The position numbers and the translations under genes are program-made. Shown in pieces: positions 1 through 8,722 of a stretch of DNA of 64,000 nt. The stretch is from Actinoalloteichus fjordicus (GTDB taxonomy: Bacteria; Actinomycetota; Actinomycetes; Mycobacteriales; Pseudonocardiaceae). The stretch is taken from NCBI RefSeq assembly GCF_001941625.1, contig NZ_CP016076.1, positions 3,844,001-3,908,000 on the forward strand, in the 5' to 3' direction. Under the pieces are notes generated by a model. The model was not told the DNA's origin and searched no databases. It saw only the letters and a list, made by a program, of their open reading frames with translations. Within the stretch, counting starts at the first letter, position 1, and each line of letters starts with the position of its first letter.

Positions 1-1
1 G

Positions 2-364
2 CAGGAGACGGTCACCGCAGGCGAGCTGGCCGAGCGACTCAAGATCAGTCCGGGCACGGTGTCCACCGCCGTCAAGAACCTCGCCACCGTCGGACTCATC
101 GAGCGGGTTCCGGCCCCCGGCAGCCGTCGAGAGCACTTCCGGTTCCGCGGCGATGCATGGACGACTCTGATGTCCAGCAAGAACACGACGCTCAAGGTCA
201 TGCAGGACGCAGCGCAGGAAGGCATCGACACGGCCGGTGAAGACAGTGTGGCAGGCCGTCGACTCGTCGAGATGCGCGACTTCTACGGCTACCTCATGGC
301 TGAGCTTCCGCCGGTCATCGACCGCTGGACCGCCGCCAAGATCGAGCGCGCCCGGCTGGAGTGA
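2..364 (+). CDS. MarR/GbsR-like winged-helix regulator, 5'-truncated by window edge
   Basis: Only the C-terminal ~120 residues are visible; the gene starts upstream of the window. The visible part begins inside a winged helix (segment AERLKISPGTVSTAVKNL, then a wing around RVPAPGSRREHFRF) and continues into a helical dimerisation region ending MAELPPVIDRWTAAK. It is clearly a paralogue of the complete regulator at 52956-53519, which shares the spacing of SPG/A-V-S, the REH/RRV wing and the E-MRDFYGYL/E-MADFYAFL helix. That paralogue is the last gene of an ABC-2 exporter operon, so this one may likewise regulate an exporter lying upstream. Effector unknown. Confidence 0.85.
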   Translation, partial: QETVTAGELAERLKISPGTVSTAVKNLATVGLIERVPAPGSRREHFRFRGDAWTTLMSSKNTTLKVMQDAAQEGIDTAGEDSVAGRRLVEMRDFYGYLMAELPPVIDRWTAAKIERARLE

Positions 365-666
365 CGCAGGCCACCCGGAGTCGACGAGGGCTGGGGGCTG
401 ACCAGACGTCTGCTGCCGAGAAGCCCTGGCTCGAGGTCACCCCACCGTGGCGAAACGGAGCCGCGTGGCAGGCGTCCTGCTACTGGCAGCGAGATCAGCA
501 GGAAGGTGATCGCCGACCGCGGCAGGAACGTGAAGCCCGTCCGCTGCCGGAGACGACTCGTCCTGCCGAGCTTCGACGTGGTACGGCGGGGGAAGAGGAG
601 TGCACCACCGCCTCGTCCCACGACGACGACGTGTCCAAGGCACGCGGTCCGCAGTGATCGCGCCGG
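365..666. other. intergenic gap, no gene seen
   Basis: About 300 bases between the MarR-like gene and the convergent UvrA-like gene. Frames open here are arginine-rich and lack the G/C third-position pattern of the neighbours. I see no convincing hairpin terminator or gene remnant. Confidence 0.5.
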
Positions 667-2988
667 TCAGCTGCGCCCGCCGGGGCATTCGCCGCTGACT
701 CGTTGCAGGTGTTCCCCGGTCAGCGACGGTCGGTGTGTGAGCAGTCCTGCGGGTGTTCCTTGGTAGACGATGGTGCCGCCTTGGTCGCCTGCACCTGGGC
801 CGATGTCGATGACGTGGTCTGCGTGGGCGATGACACGCTGGTTGTGTTCGATCACGACGACGGTCGCCCCGCCATCGATGAGGCGGTCGAGCAGGGCCAG
901 CAGCCTGTCGGTGTCGGAGCCGTGGAGGCCTGCGGTGGGTTCGTCGAGCACGATGCGAAGCCGAGCAGGATCGGTCGTGTCGGCGAGGTGCCTGGCGAGG
1001 AGAAGGCGTTGGCGTTCGCCTCCGGAGAGGGTGTCGGCCCCCTGCCCGATCGCGAGGTAGCCGAGGCCGACCTCCTCGAGCCAGCGCAGCCGCGGGACGA
1101 CGTCGACCTCGGCCGCGAGTAGTTCGGCGGCCTGGGCGGCCTTCATGGTGAGGACATCGGCGATCGTGTGTCCGTCCAGCGTTGCGGCGAGGGCGGTCGG
1201 GTTGAAGCGGGTGCCGTTGCATGCCTCGCAGGTGCTGCGGACATCGTCGAGGAAGGCCAGGTCGGTGACGACGACGCCTTTTCCCTTGCACGCCGGGCAG
1301 GCCCCACGCGCGTTCGCGCTGAACCACGAGGGTGACGTCCCGTTCGCGGCGGCGAACGCCTGTCGGAGCGGTTCGGCGACGCCGAGCACCGTCGCCGGAG
1401 TAGATCTGATGCCGCCGCGCAGCGGTTCTTGGCCTATGACGGTGAACTCGGGATGCTGACGCGGCAACTCGGCAGCGGCCAGGGTGCTCTTCCCTGAACC
1501 GGCGACCCCGGACACGGCGGTGAGAACCCCCAGCGGCACGTCCACGGTGACATCCCGCAGGTTGTGTCCCGTGGCATTCGCCACGGTGACCGTCTGCGAG
1601 GCTTCACGAGGGCGGCGATTGATGCGGACCCGGCCGCGCAGTATCCGACCCGTTGCGGTGTCCGTCGCGCCGAGCATGCTGGGTGCACCCTCGAACTGCA
1701 CACAGCCTCCGGCGGTTCCAGCGCCGGGTCCCAGGTCGATGACGTGATCGGCGGCAGCGATCACGTCCGGGTGATGCTCGACGACGAGGACGGTGTTGTG
1801 TGCGTCCCGCAACTGCACGAGCAGCGTCAGGAGCCGGTGCACGTCGTGCGGGTGCAGGCCGACGCTGGGCTCGTCGAAGACGAAGCAGACGTCGCTGAGC
1901 GCGCTCCCGAGATGGCGGACGATCTTTATCCGTTGTGCCTCGCCGCCAGAGAGCGTCGTCGACAAGCGACCGAGGCTGAGATATCCGAGGCCTACCGCAT
2001 CCAACGCCTCCAGGCGTTCGCGGATCGCGACGAGGACAGGCTCGACACGCACGTCGCGGAGGGCCGCGACCACCTGGCGAAGCTCACTGACAGGCAGGTC
2101 CGACCAGTCCGCGATGGAGCGATCTTCGATCAGACTTGCTCGGGCGGCGGCGTTCAGGCGTGCTCCACCGCACTCGGGGCAGGTTGCGCGCATGACCACC
2201 CGCGCAAGCCCTTCTTGTTCGTCGTCGGTGAGACGAGACGGGGTCTTGCGGAGGTAGGCGTTGCGCAGCCTGGGAATCACTCCGTCGAACAGGCCCGACT
2301 TGGGGTACTCGGGACCAGGATCGGTCAGCGGCAGATTCTCGGCGTACAGCAGGAGGTGCAGATCGTCTGCGGAGATTTCCGAGAGTGCCTGGTCGGGGTC
2401 GACGAGCGCGGAATGAACCATACGCTTCCACCGGTAGGTTCCAGGCGCGAAGGTCGGAAAGCGGATCGCTCCCTCATTCAGACTCCGCGACCTGTCGAGT
2501 AGTGCGTCGAGGTCGATATCGTCGACCGTGCCGAGGCCTTCGCAGCGCGGACACATCCCGCTCGGGTCGTTGAACGAGTACGCGGGCGAGTACCCCGCGT
2601 TCGGGATGCCGATCCGGGAGAACAGCATGCGCAGCAGCGGAGCAACGTCACTCGCCGTGCCGACCGTGGAACGGGCGTTGCCAGTGAACCGGCGTTGATC
2701 CACCACCGTGGTGTGCATCAGCCCGTCAAGTCGATCGGCATCGGCATGTCCACGCTGCGGTAGGCGATTTCGCACGAACAACGGGTACGAGTCGGCGACC
2801 AGACGCTGCGCCTCGGCGGCGATCGTGCCGAACGCCAGCGACGACTTCCCCGACCCCGAGACCCCGGTGAACACAGTGATTCGATGCTTCGGCACGCGCA
2901 CCGAGACTTCACGCAGGTTGTTCGTTCGCGCGCCCTCGACGGTGATCCACTCAGCTCTGTCCTCAACCTTGCCCATGCCTTCGGCCAC
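667..2988 (-). CDS. UvrA-like ABC ATPase (short UvrA/DrrC-type, drug-resistance class)
   Basis: 773 residues with two ABC ATPase halves. Walker A motifs are GVSGSGKSSLAFG near residue 41 and GVAGSGKSTLAA in the second half; signatures are LSGGEAQRIKI and LSGGERQRLLL. UvrA-type zinc-module cysteines are present (CPRCEGLG, CPECGGARLN, CPACKGKG and CEACNGTRFNP). It is about 170 residues shorter than housekeeping UvrA (~950), which is typical of the UvrA2/DrrC-like class often found with DNA-damaging antibiotics or in stress responses. The role (removing intercalated ligands or DNA repair) is inferred from the family. The long start is GTG at 2988; an internal ATG at 2976 preceded by GAAGG is an alternative. 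Divergent from the WYL regulator with a shared palindrome between them. Confidence 0.9.
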   Translation of the reverse strand: MAEGMGKVEDRAEWITVEGARTNNLREVSVRVPKHRITVFTGVSGSGKSSLAFGTIAAEAQRLVADSYPLFVRNRLPQRGHADADRLDGLMHTTVVDQRRFTGNARSTVGTASDVAPLLRMLFSRIGIPNAGYSPAYSFNDPSGMCPRCEGLGTVDDIDLDALLDRSRSLNEGAIRFPTFAPGTYRWKRMVHSALVDPDQALSEISADDLHLLLYAENLPLTDPGPEYPKSGLFDGVIPRLRNAYLRKTPSRLTDDEQEGLARVVMRATCPECGGARLNAAARASLIEDRSIADWSDLPVSELRQVVAALRDVRVEPVLVAIRERLEALDAVGLGYLSLGRLSTTLSGGEAQRIKIVRHLGSALSDVCFVFDEPSVGLHPHDVHRLLTLLVQLRDAHNTVLVVEHHPDVIAAADHVIDLGPGAGTAGGCVQFEGAPSMLGATDTATGRILRGRVRINRRPREASQTVTVANATGHNLRDVTVDVPLGVLTAVSGVAGSGKSTLAAAELPRQHPEFTVIGQEPLRGGIRSTPATVLGVAEPLRQAFAAANGTSPSWFSANARGACPACKGKGVVVTDLAFLDDVRSTCEACNGTRFNPTALAATLDGHTIADVLTMKAAQAAELLAAEVDVVPRLRWLEEVGLGYLAIGQGADTLSGGERQRLLLARHLADTTDPARLRIVLDEPTAGLHGSDTDRLLALLDRLIDGGATVVVIEHNQRVIAHADHVIDIGPGAGDQGGTIVYQGTPAGLLTHRPSLTGEHLQRVSGECPGGRS

Positions 2989-3011
2989 CTGCTCACGCTA
3001 CGATCAGATGC

Positions 3012-3026
3012 GGTCATATAATGACC
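3012..3026. promoter_or_regulatory. perfect palindromic operator overlapping a TATAAT -10 box
   Basis: GGTCAT-ATA-ATGACC is a perfect 6+3+6 inverted repeat in the gap between the UvrA-like gene and the WYL regulator. It contains a consensus -10 hexamer TATAAT (3017-3022) reading toward the WYL regulator. A protein bound here would block that promoter and probably the divergent one. The WYL regulator encoded next door is the obvious candidate, which is inference from position. Confidence 0.65.
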
Positions 3027-3055
3027 ACAACTCGCGGCACACGAGAGGTAGTGCG

Positions 3056-4045
3056 ATGGGCTCGCCCCGAGAGCGGATGCTCCGACTGCTCTCGCTGTTG
3101 CAGAGCGGCCGACGCTGGACTGCCACCGACCTTGCGGCTGCACTCGAGTGCACGCCCCGCACCCTGCGCCGCGACATCGAGTACCTGCGGGAGCTGGGCT
3201 ATCCCGTGACGAGCACGCGCGGTCCCGGTGGCAATTACCGGCTCGTCGCCGGCCGGGCACTGCCACCCCTCATGCTCGAAGACGACGAAGCGATCGCAAC
3301 GGTCCTGGGGTTGAAGCTGGCAGTGGCCGGGGACGTCGGGATCGGCTTCGCCGCCGAAGCCGCACAGCGAGCCGAGGAGAAGCTCCGCCGCATCCTGCCG
3401 CCCAAGTTGCGGCGCACCACCGACGAACTGCTGGTCGCCGTGGAGTTCGCTGCCGCCGCGCATCCACTGCCAGCATCCACGCTGCTGACGACGATCGCGG
3501 AAGCGATCTCCGGACACCGCAGGCTCACCTTCACATACGAGAGTAGAAAAGGCAGCGCCGAGCGTCAGGTCGAACCGACTCGACTCCTCCGGATGCAGCA
3601 ACGATGGTATCTGTTCGCCTGGGATCGGGGGCGTGCCGACTGGCGCACGTTTCGGCTGGACCGGATGACCGACAGCCCGGTCCCCGGCACCGGATTCATC
3701 CCGAGGCCGGTGCCCTCCGACGACCTCCTCGGATACACCCACGAGCACTTCCGTAGAACTCCGATGCACACCATCACGCTTACTCTCCAGACGAGTGCTC
3801 AGGACGCATCCGTGCGCCTGCATCGCATCGACGGTGTGCTCGAACCTCTCGCAAACGGCCGCTGCCGTTACACCGCCCATGTCGACTCTTACGAATGGCT
3901 CGCCCTCGTCCTGATCCTCACCGACATCGAGTTCACCATCGTAGGACCCGAGGAGTTCCGAGAATACATCGCAACACACGCGCAACGATGGACCCGCTCC
4001 GCTCGCCGAGATTCACGCCGTGACTCACCGCCCGCAGAAGATTGA
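3056..4045 (+). CDS. YafY-type transcriptional regulator (HTH + WYL domain)
   Basis: 329 residues. A DeoR/HTH_11-type winged helix occupies residues 1-60 (LAAALECTPRTLRRDIEYL, then GPGGNYRL in the wing). The WYL domain has its name-giving triplet in QQRWYLFAWD at residues 184-186, and a WCX-like C-terminal region follows. The ATG at 3056 is chosen because AGAGGT lies just upstream and the HTH starts directly after it; the frame is open further upstream but that part would overlap the promoter. WYL proteins sense ligands, often nucleic acids or nucleotides. Divergent placement suggests control of the UvrA-like gene and autoregulation through the palindrome at 3012-3026. Confidence 0.9.
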   Translation: MGSPRERMLRLLSLLQSGRRWTATDLAAALECTPRTLRRDIEYLRELGYPVTSTRGPGGNYRLVAGRALPPLMLEDDEAIATVLGLKLAVAGDVGIGFAAEAAQRAEEKLRRILPPKLRRTTDELLVAVEFAAAAHPLPASTLLTTIAEAISGHRRLTFTYESRKGSAERQVEPTRLLRMQQRWYLFAWDRGRADWRTFRLDRMTDSPVPGTGFIPRPVPSDDLLGYTHEHFRRTPMHTITLTLQTSAQDASVRLHRIDGVLEPLANGRCRYTAHVDSYEWLALVLILTDIEFTIVGPEEFREYIATHAQRWTRSARRDSRRDSPPAED

Positions 4046-4163
4046 GGACCACCCGGCCGCGCAGCGGAACGGCCCATTGGGTCGCCTCGGTCCACGCGCC
4101 AGCTTCCACCGGGAAGTCACCCCACCGCCGGGTCCTAGTCGATGAACTTGTCTACCGGTCGTC

Positions 4164-4412
4164 TCACCGGCTTCGGTGAACGAGTTGAACTCGGGAAACC
4201 CGTAGGCCAACTGCGGAGACATTCTTCGCCACCCTAGCCGTCCCGTGCCCGCGCGAAGCTCTGTTACCCGGCGGTTCGACCCGGAATCGGAGGCAGCCGT
4301 CCTCGATGACCGCGACCGCACCGTCGTGCGACGGCTTGATTCCGCAGCTGATCAGAGCACCTCGTCCCTCGTTTGATGACGACATATCTCGAGCCGTGGT
4401 GCGGAGCGGCAT
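4164..4412 (-). pseudogene. carbamoyltransferase N-terminal remnant
   Basis: An 82-codon frame whose segment ALISCGIKPSHDGAVAVIED closely matches the N-terminus of NodU/CmcH-type O-carbamoyltransferases (typically about 530-600 residues, starting with a GxKxSHDGxxAxxxD element of the ATP-binding fold). The similarity stops after ~35 residues and the rest of the family is absent. It lies just downstream of the exporter on the same strand, so both may come from a former natural-product tailoring and export locus. The rest of 4046-4439 shows nothing recognisable. Confidence 0.55.
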
Positions 4413-4439
4413 CGTCCGCGCGGCCGCGTATTCTCGCGC

Positions 4440-5696
4440 TCACTCGGCCGCCTCGTCCGGAGCGCTTACCAGGGCGCGATTGTTCAGCACGGGAGAGAAG
4501 ACCAGCGCCACCAGGATGAGAAAGACCCCACCGGCGGCATACGAGACCTGGACGGTGAACACGCTGGCGAGAACGCCGCCGAGTAGCGCACCGACCGGCC
4601 CGCCGGTCATTACCACCAGTCTGCTCGACGAGAGCACCTTCCCCAAGAGTTCAGGAGGCACGATCTGCTGGCGCAATGTGCTCACGACGACTTTCTCTGC
4701 AGTCATCAACGCACCGGTCACCATCATCATCGCGGCCGCAACCCACGCATTGTCGACGAGTCCCAGAACCAGAACGGCCGCGCCGACTCCGGTTTTTCCG
4801 GTGAGCAGCACCGTGCCGGAGCCGAACCGCTTCCTGGCGGCCGCGGCCGCCAGTCCCCCGACCGTTGCGCCCACCGCAGTGGCCATCAGTAACAGACCGA
4901 ACCCGAAATCCGGAAGTTCGAGGACCTCCTTGGCCAGCAGCGCGAGCATCGCGAACTGAGCGGTGGCGACGACGTTGCCAAGGCAGGACACCGTGGCCAG
5001 TGCCCGCAGGATCCGGTTCCCGAACAGCCACCGAATGCCCTCGACGATTTCGCTCCGCACGCTCTTGCGCGGAGCGTCGGACGTCGCCTTCGGCGTGCCA
5101 TCCGTCCTGATCGAGAGGATCACGAGGCCGCTGGCGGCGAACGAGAGAGCGTTGCCCGCGAACGGCAGGAAGTTCCACACACCGAACAGGGCGGCGCCGA
5201 GCGGGGGGCCCACGAAGTCCTCACCGTTGCTCTCCGCCGCGGCAATCCGCCCGTTCGCCGTTGCCAGGTTCCGCGGGTCCCGCGACACGAAATCGGGAAT
5301 GGCCGACTGGGCGGCGACGTCGAAGAAGACCTGGCCGATGCCCAGCAGGAACGCCGCGAGCACCAGCCACACCAGGTTCACCTGCGCAGTCAGGATGAGC
5401 ACCGCGAGAGCGACCAGGACGGCGAACCGGCCCAGATCCGCCCACACCATCACCCGCCTGCGGTCCAGCCGGTCCACCACGACACCGGCGTGCAGCGAGA
5501 CCAGCACCCAGGGAATCTCGGCGGCCACGACGACGAGGCTCAACGCCATCGGGCTGCTGCTGATCTGCAGGGCCAGCAGGGGCAACACGGCGGCGTGCAT
5601 GCCGGTGCCGATGGCCGACACGAGCGTGGCACCGAAGAGCCGGTGGAAGCGACTGCCCAGTCTCACCTTGGCGTCGTCGGACTCCTTCCTGGGCAC
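4440..5696 (-). CDS. MFS exporter (DHA3/EntS-like)
   Basis: 418 residues with about 12 hydrophobic segments, a motif-A-like loop DRLDRRRVM between TM2 and TM3, and a typical actinobacterial MFS_3 layout. The start is the GTG at 5696: it is preceded by GGAGGAA at good spacing, while the frame continuing upstream to 5921 is arginine-rich and unlike a transporter. Members of this group export drugs or siderophores by proton antiport; the substrate cannot be read from sequence. It is flanked on both sides by gene remnants, so its original operon is probably lost. Confidence 0.88.
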   Translation of the reverse strand: MPRKESDDAKVRLGSRFHRLFGATLVSAIGTGMHAAVLPLLALQISSSPMALSLVVVAAEIPWVLVSLHAGVVVDRLDRRRVMVWADLGRFAVLVALAVLILTAQVNLVWLVLAAFLLGIGQVFFDVAAQSAIPDFVSRDPRNLATANGRIAAAESNGEDFVGPPLGAALFGVWNFLPFAGNALSFAASGLVILSIRTDGTPKATSDAPRKSVRSEIVEGIRWLFGNRILRALATVSCLGNVVATAQFAMLALLAKEVLELPDFGFGLLLMATAVGATVGGLAAAAARKRFGSGTVLLTGKTGVGAAVLVLGLVDNAWVAAAMMMVTGALMTAEKVVVSTLRQQIVPPELLGKVLSSSRLVVMTGGPVGALLGGVLASVFTVQVSYAAGGVFLILVALVFSPVLNNRALVSAPDEAAE

Positions 5697-5917
5697 GTCG
5701 ATAATTCCTCCGGCCAGACTTTCACAACAGAAGACTCCAGCGCTGATTACCGCTCTGAACCGTACCGTGTGAACACGCCCGAGACGATCCTTCCGATGCT
5801 CAGAACTAGTTCCACGTTCGTCATCTCCTCGTGCCCGCAGTCGATCGAGTAGGTCTCCACTCCGCCCTGGGCGAGACCAGCCCGCCACGGTCGCGGCCGC
5901 TCCGCAGCGCCCTGCGA

Positions 5918-6222
5918 TCACGCCGTCTCGATGCTGACTAATTCTTCACTGAAGTTCCGTGACTCGTCGGCGTCGAGAAGCCGAACGCGGCGATCGGCCA
6001 TCGGCGACAGTCTGGCCACGTTGTCCTCGAACAGATCGTCGGCTCGTAAATCCTGACCCCGGCCGAACGTACTTCCGGAAAAAGAGACGTCAGGGTGTAC
6101 CATTCCGCCAGCGGCCCGGGCAGCCCAGACGCCTCTGTTGGCAGTTGGTCCGCGCAGCCTTCCGCAGAACCACGCCACCTGCGCAGTAGGTCAGCTACGT
6201 CGATATCGGCAGGGCTGATCAT
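5918..6222 (-). pseudogene. frameshifted small conserved protein
   Basis: Two overlapping frames each look protein-like over different halves. The first gives MISPADIDVADLLRRW followed by LPGPLAEWYTLTSLFPEV (from 6222); the second continues with DLRADDLFEDNVARLSPMAD and ends at 5918. Joined by a frameshift near 6070 they would make a protein of about 100 residues with an LPxxLxEWYxL start reminiscent of SMI1/KNR4-like proteins. That family call is tentative; the disruption itself is the main observation. Confidence 0.4.
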
Positions 6223-6396
6223 TACCTCATCATCACACTAACCCTGGCCCAGCCATCGACGCCGGAGTCCTAGCGCTGTTCTCAGGACCTGAATCCAACC
6301 ACACGGTCTCGCACAAGATCTACCAGAAGTCCACTAACCGAGCGGGTTTCCTCGCCAGAAATCTACCCGCAGCGACCACCGAGTACACCCGTCCGC

Positions 6397-6681
6397 TCAC
6401 CCGGCCACCGCTTCCCCGTCGAGATCGCGACCCACCAGAGACACCAGCGCATCGACCGCTGTCTGCTCGATCGCCGCGATCTCGACCTCGTCTCCCTGGT
6501 GCGCGCCCAGGGTCATCAGCCCGATGATGCTTGCGGCATCGACCGGCTCCCCCGCCACGCCGTCGACCACCTTCGCGATGGAGGTCGGGACTCCTTGTGC
6601 GGCAGCAGTCTTGGCCAGTAGTGCGGCAGGTCTGGCGTGCAGACCGGCGGCAGCTGCCACCCGGACACGTTGACGGTGCAT
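6397..6681 (-). CDS. ptsH: HPr phosphocarrier protein of the PTS
   Basis: 94 residues. The active-site motif GLHARPA places the phosphorylated histidine at residue 15 when ATG 6681 is used. This start also has GGAGAA immediately upstream and is preferred over the in-frame ATG at 6693. A SIIGLMTLG element (Ser51) corresponds to the regulatory Ser46 region of Gram-positive HPr. HPr passes phosphate from enzyme I to the EIIA next door. It is the last gene of the fructose operon but is separated from EIIBC by a 72-base self-complementary element. No enzyme I gene lies in the window. Confidence 0.95.
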   Translation of the reverse strand: MHRQRVRVAAAAGLHARPAALLAKTAAAQGVPTSIAKVVDGVAGEPVDAASIIGLMTLGAHQGDEVEIAAIEQTAVDALVSLVGRDLDGEAVAG

Positions 6682-6741
6682 CGTCTTCTCCATTCTCGGT
6701 TCGCCACTGCGAAAGCTGCGGGCCTGGTCACGCCAGGAGTC

Positions 6742-6813
6742 GCGGCTCGTGTCACGGCGAGGCGGCGGCTCTCGTCACGACGGGAGCCACCGCCTCGCCG
6801 CAACACGAGCCGC
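6742..6813. terminator. long near-perfect hairpin between fruA and ptsH
   Basis: Seventy-two bases fold on themselves almost completely. Outer arm GCGGCTCGTGT pairs with ACACGAGCCGC; after a 3-base internal bulge GGCGAGGCGG pairs with CCGCCTCGCC; inside, GGCTC-T-CGTC pairs with GACG-G-GAGCC around a 2-base loop. It starts a few bases after the fruA stop on the minus strand. There is no U-run. It could be a terminator, an attenuator or an mRNA-stability element setting the HPr:EII ratio. Confidence 0.7.
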
Positions 6814-6818
6814 AGACC

Positions 6819-8273
6819 TCACCCCGCCACAGCCGAAGTCCCGACACCCGCACCCGAAGGCGCCCGCCCAATCTGCTTCGCCAGGATCACCGCCCCGGCC
6901 GACACCACCATCCCGATGACGATCGCCAGCAGATAGAGCAGCGGCCCGCCGACCAGCGGGAGTACGAACAGGCCGCCGTGCGGAGCCCGCAGCGTCGAAC
7001 CGAAGGCCATCGACAGGGCTCCGGTGGTGGCGGAGCCGAGCATGATCGAGGGCAGCACCCGCAGTGGGTCCGCCGCCGCGAAGGGGATCACGCCCTCGGT
7101 GATGAAGGACGCTCCGAGCAGCCAGGCGGGTCGGGCGCTCTCCTGTTCGGACGGGCTGAACAGCTTGGCTCGCACGGTGACGGCCAGCGCCAGCGCCAGC
7201 GGCGGCACCATGCCTGCCGCCATCACCGCCGCCATCAACTCCAGGGCGGTCTCGCTGCCGGTGCTGAGTCCGCCGACGGCGAAGGTGTAGGCGGCCTTGT
7301 TCACCGGCCCGCCCGCGTCGAAGGCGATCATCGTTCCGACGACCAGGCCGAGTAAGGCCGCGTTCACCCCGGCCAGGCTGTTGAGCCAGTCGGTCAGGCC
7401 GACGGTGACCGAGGCGATCGGCCCGCCGAGCACCACGAACATCAGGGTGCCGACCACCGCCGAGCCCAGCAGCGGCAGTACCAGCACCGGCATCACGCCC
7501 GCGAGGGCGTGGGGCACCTTGATTCGGCGGAGCGCACCGACGACGGCGCCCGCGAGAAAGCCTGCGACCAGGCCGCCGAGGAAACCCGCCCCGACCACCA
7601 CCGCGATCGCTCCGCCGACGAATCCGGGGGCGATCGCCGGTCGGTCGGCCATGGCGAAGGCGATGAAGCCTGCGAGGACGGGGACCAGGAAGTCGAAGGA
7701 GATGCTGCCGATCTGGTTCGCCAGCGCGGCCCAGCCTGCCAGGCTGCCTGCGTCGAACCGCTCGGTGACCGGGGGCGCCTCGGTGATGTCGTAGCCGCCG
7801 AGCGCGAAGCTCAGCGCGATCAGCAGGCCGCCTGCGGCTACGAACGGGATCACGTAGCTGACGCCGGTCATCAGCCACTGCCGTAGCCGGGTTCCGAAAC
7901 CCGTCCCGGCGGGCTCGGCGGGGGGTCGTGGCACGGGGTCCGGTTCCGCAGGCTCGGTGCTGGTCTGCTGCTCGGCCGCGGTCTTCGCCCGGTCGATCAA
8001 GCCTGCCGAACCGCTGACGGCCTGTTTCACCGTCGCCTCGACGAAGGGCTTGCCTGCGAAGCGCTCCCGGTCTTGGACGCCGACGTCGACGGCGAAGATC
8101 ACCGCGTCGGCGGCCCGGATGTCCGCTATGGACAGCGGGGTGGATCCTGCGGAGCCCTGGGTCTCGACCTGGATCTGGTGTCCGGCGGCCTGGGCGGCCT
8201 GTTCCAGTGCCTCGGCGGCCATGTAGGTGTGCGCGATGCCCGTCGGGCACGCGGTGACGGCGACGAATCTCAT
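6819..8273 (-). CDS. fruA: PTS fructose transporter, fused EIIBC
   Basis: 484 residues. The EIIB domain (about 1-100) has the phospho-accepting Cys9 in VTACPTGIAHT. A proline/alanine-rich linker (about 105-130) leads to a membrane EIIC domain (about 135-475) with some ten hydrophobic segments. The enzyme imports fructose and phosphorylates it at C1, which matches the 1-phosphofructokinase two genes upstream. Its ATG overlaps the EIIA stop codon by four bases, implying translational coupling. In many bacteria EIIA, B and C are fused; here EIIA is a separate protein. Confidence 0.95.
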   Translation of the reverse strand: MRFVAVTACPTGIAHTYMAAEALEQAAQAAGHQIQVETQGSAGSTPLSIADIRAADAVIFAVDVGVQDRERFAGKPFVEATVKQAVSGSAGLIDRAKTAAEQQTSTEPAEPDPVPRPPAEPAGTGFGTRLRQWLMTGVSYVIPFVAAGGLLIALSFALGGYDITEAPPVTERFDAGSLAGWAALANQIGSISFDFLVPVLAGFIAFAMADRPAIAPGFVGGAIAVVVGAGFLGGLVAGFLAGAVVGALRRIKVPHALAGVMPVLVLPLLGSAVVGTLMFVVLGGPIASVTVGLTDWLNSLAGVNAALLGLVVGTMIAFDAGGPVNKAAYTFAVGGLSTGSETALELMAAVMAAGMVPPLALALAVTVRAKLFSPSEQESARPAWLLGASFITEGVIPFAAADPLRVLPSIMLGSATTGALSMAFGSTLRAPHGGLFVLPLVGGPLLYLLAIVIGMVVSAGAVILAKQIGRAPSGAGVGTSAVAG

Positions 8274-8722
8274 GGCGTGACCTCCCCGCGCACGTAGGAC
8301 GCGACCGCCTCGGGATCGACGGCGGTCAAGAGGGTCTGGGTGAACTCCGCACGCATCAGCCTGCGGGCCAGTGCGGCGAGCACTTTCAGGTGGTCGGCGT
8401 CGGCACCGTCGGGCGCGGCGATCAGGAAGACGAGCCGTGCGGGGCCGTCCTCGGCACCGAAGTCGACCCCGGCGGTGCTGCGGCCGAACGCCAGCGTCGG
8501 GGCGGTCACCGCCGTCGAACGGCAGTGCGGGATGCCGATGCCGCCCTCCAGGCCGGTGGGCATCTGCTGTTCGCGCGCCTCGACGTCGGCCAGGAACCTG
8601 TCGATGTCGGTGACCCTGCCTGCGGCGACGAGCCTGCTCGCCAGCGAGCGCACCACGGCGCGTCGTTCGGTGTCGACCAGTTCCAGGTCGACCAGATCCG
8701 AGGTGATCAGTGCGTCTGTCAT
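8270..8722 (-). CDS. PTS fructose EIIA component
   Basis: 150 residues of the PTS_EIIA_2 (fructose/mannitol) family. The phosphorylated histidine is His66 in GIGIPHCRS, and the C-terminal half carries VFLIAAPDGADADHLKVLA, typical of the fold. It takes phosphate from HPr and gives it to Cys9 of EIIBC. It overlaps both the fruK stop and the fruA start by four bases (ATGA), so the three genes are probably translated as a coupled unit. Confidence 0.94.
   Translation of the reverse strand: MTDALITSDLVDLELVDTERRAVVRSLASRLVAAGRVTDIDRFLADVEAREQQMPTGLEGGIGIPHCRSTAVTAPTLAFGRSTAGVDFGAEDGPARLVFLIAAPDGADADHLKVLAALARRLMRAEFTQTLLTAVDPEAVASYVRGEVTP

Noticed and set aside
437-1327. 296-codon minus-strand frame
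   Set aside because: Arginine/proline-rich and lies in another frame of the UvrA-like gene, whose motifs are intact; a typical shadow frame of GC-rich DNA.
5697-5921. upstream extension of the exporter at 4440
   Set aside because: The extension is charged and unlike a transporter; GTG 5696 has a strong Shine-Dalgarno and the normal family start.
6775-8250. 491-codon frame antiparallel/out of frame to fruA
   Set aside because: Composition is dominated by Arg, Gly and Pro with no domain; the EIIBC frame on the same strand has all PTS motifs.
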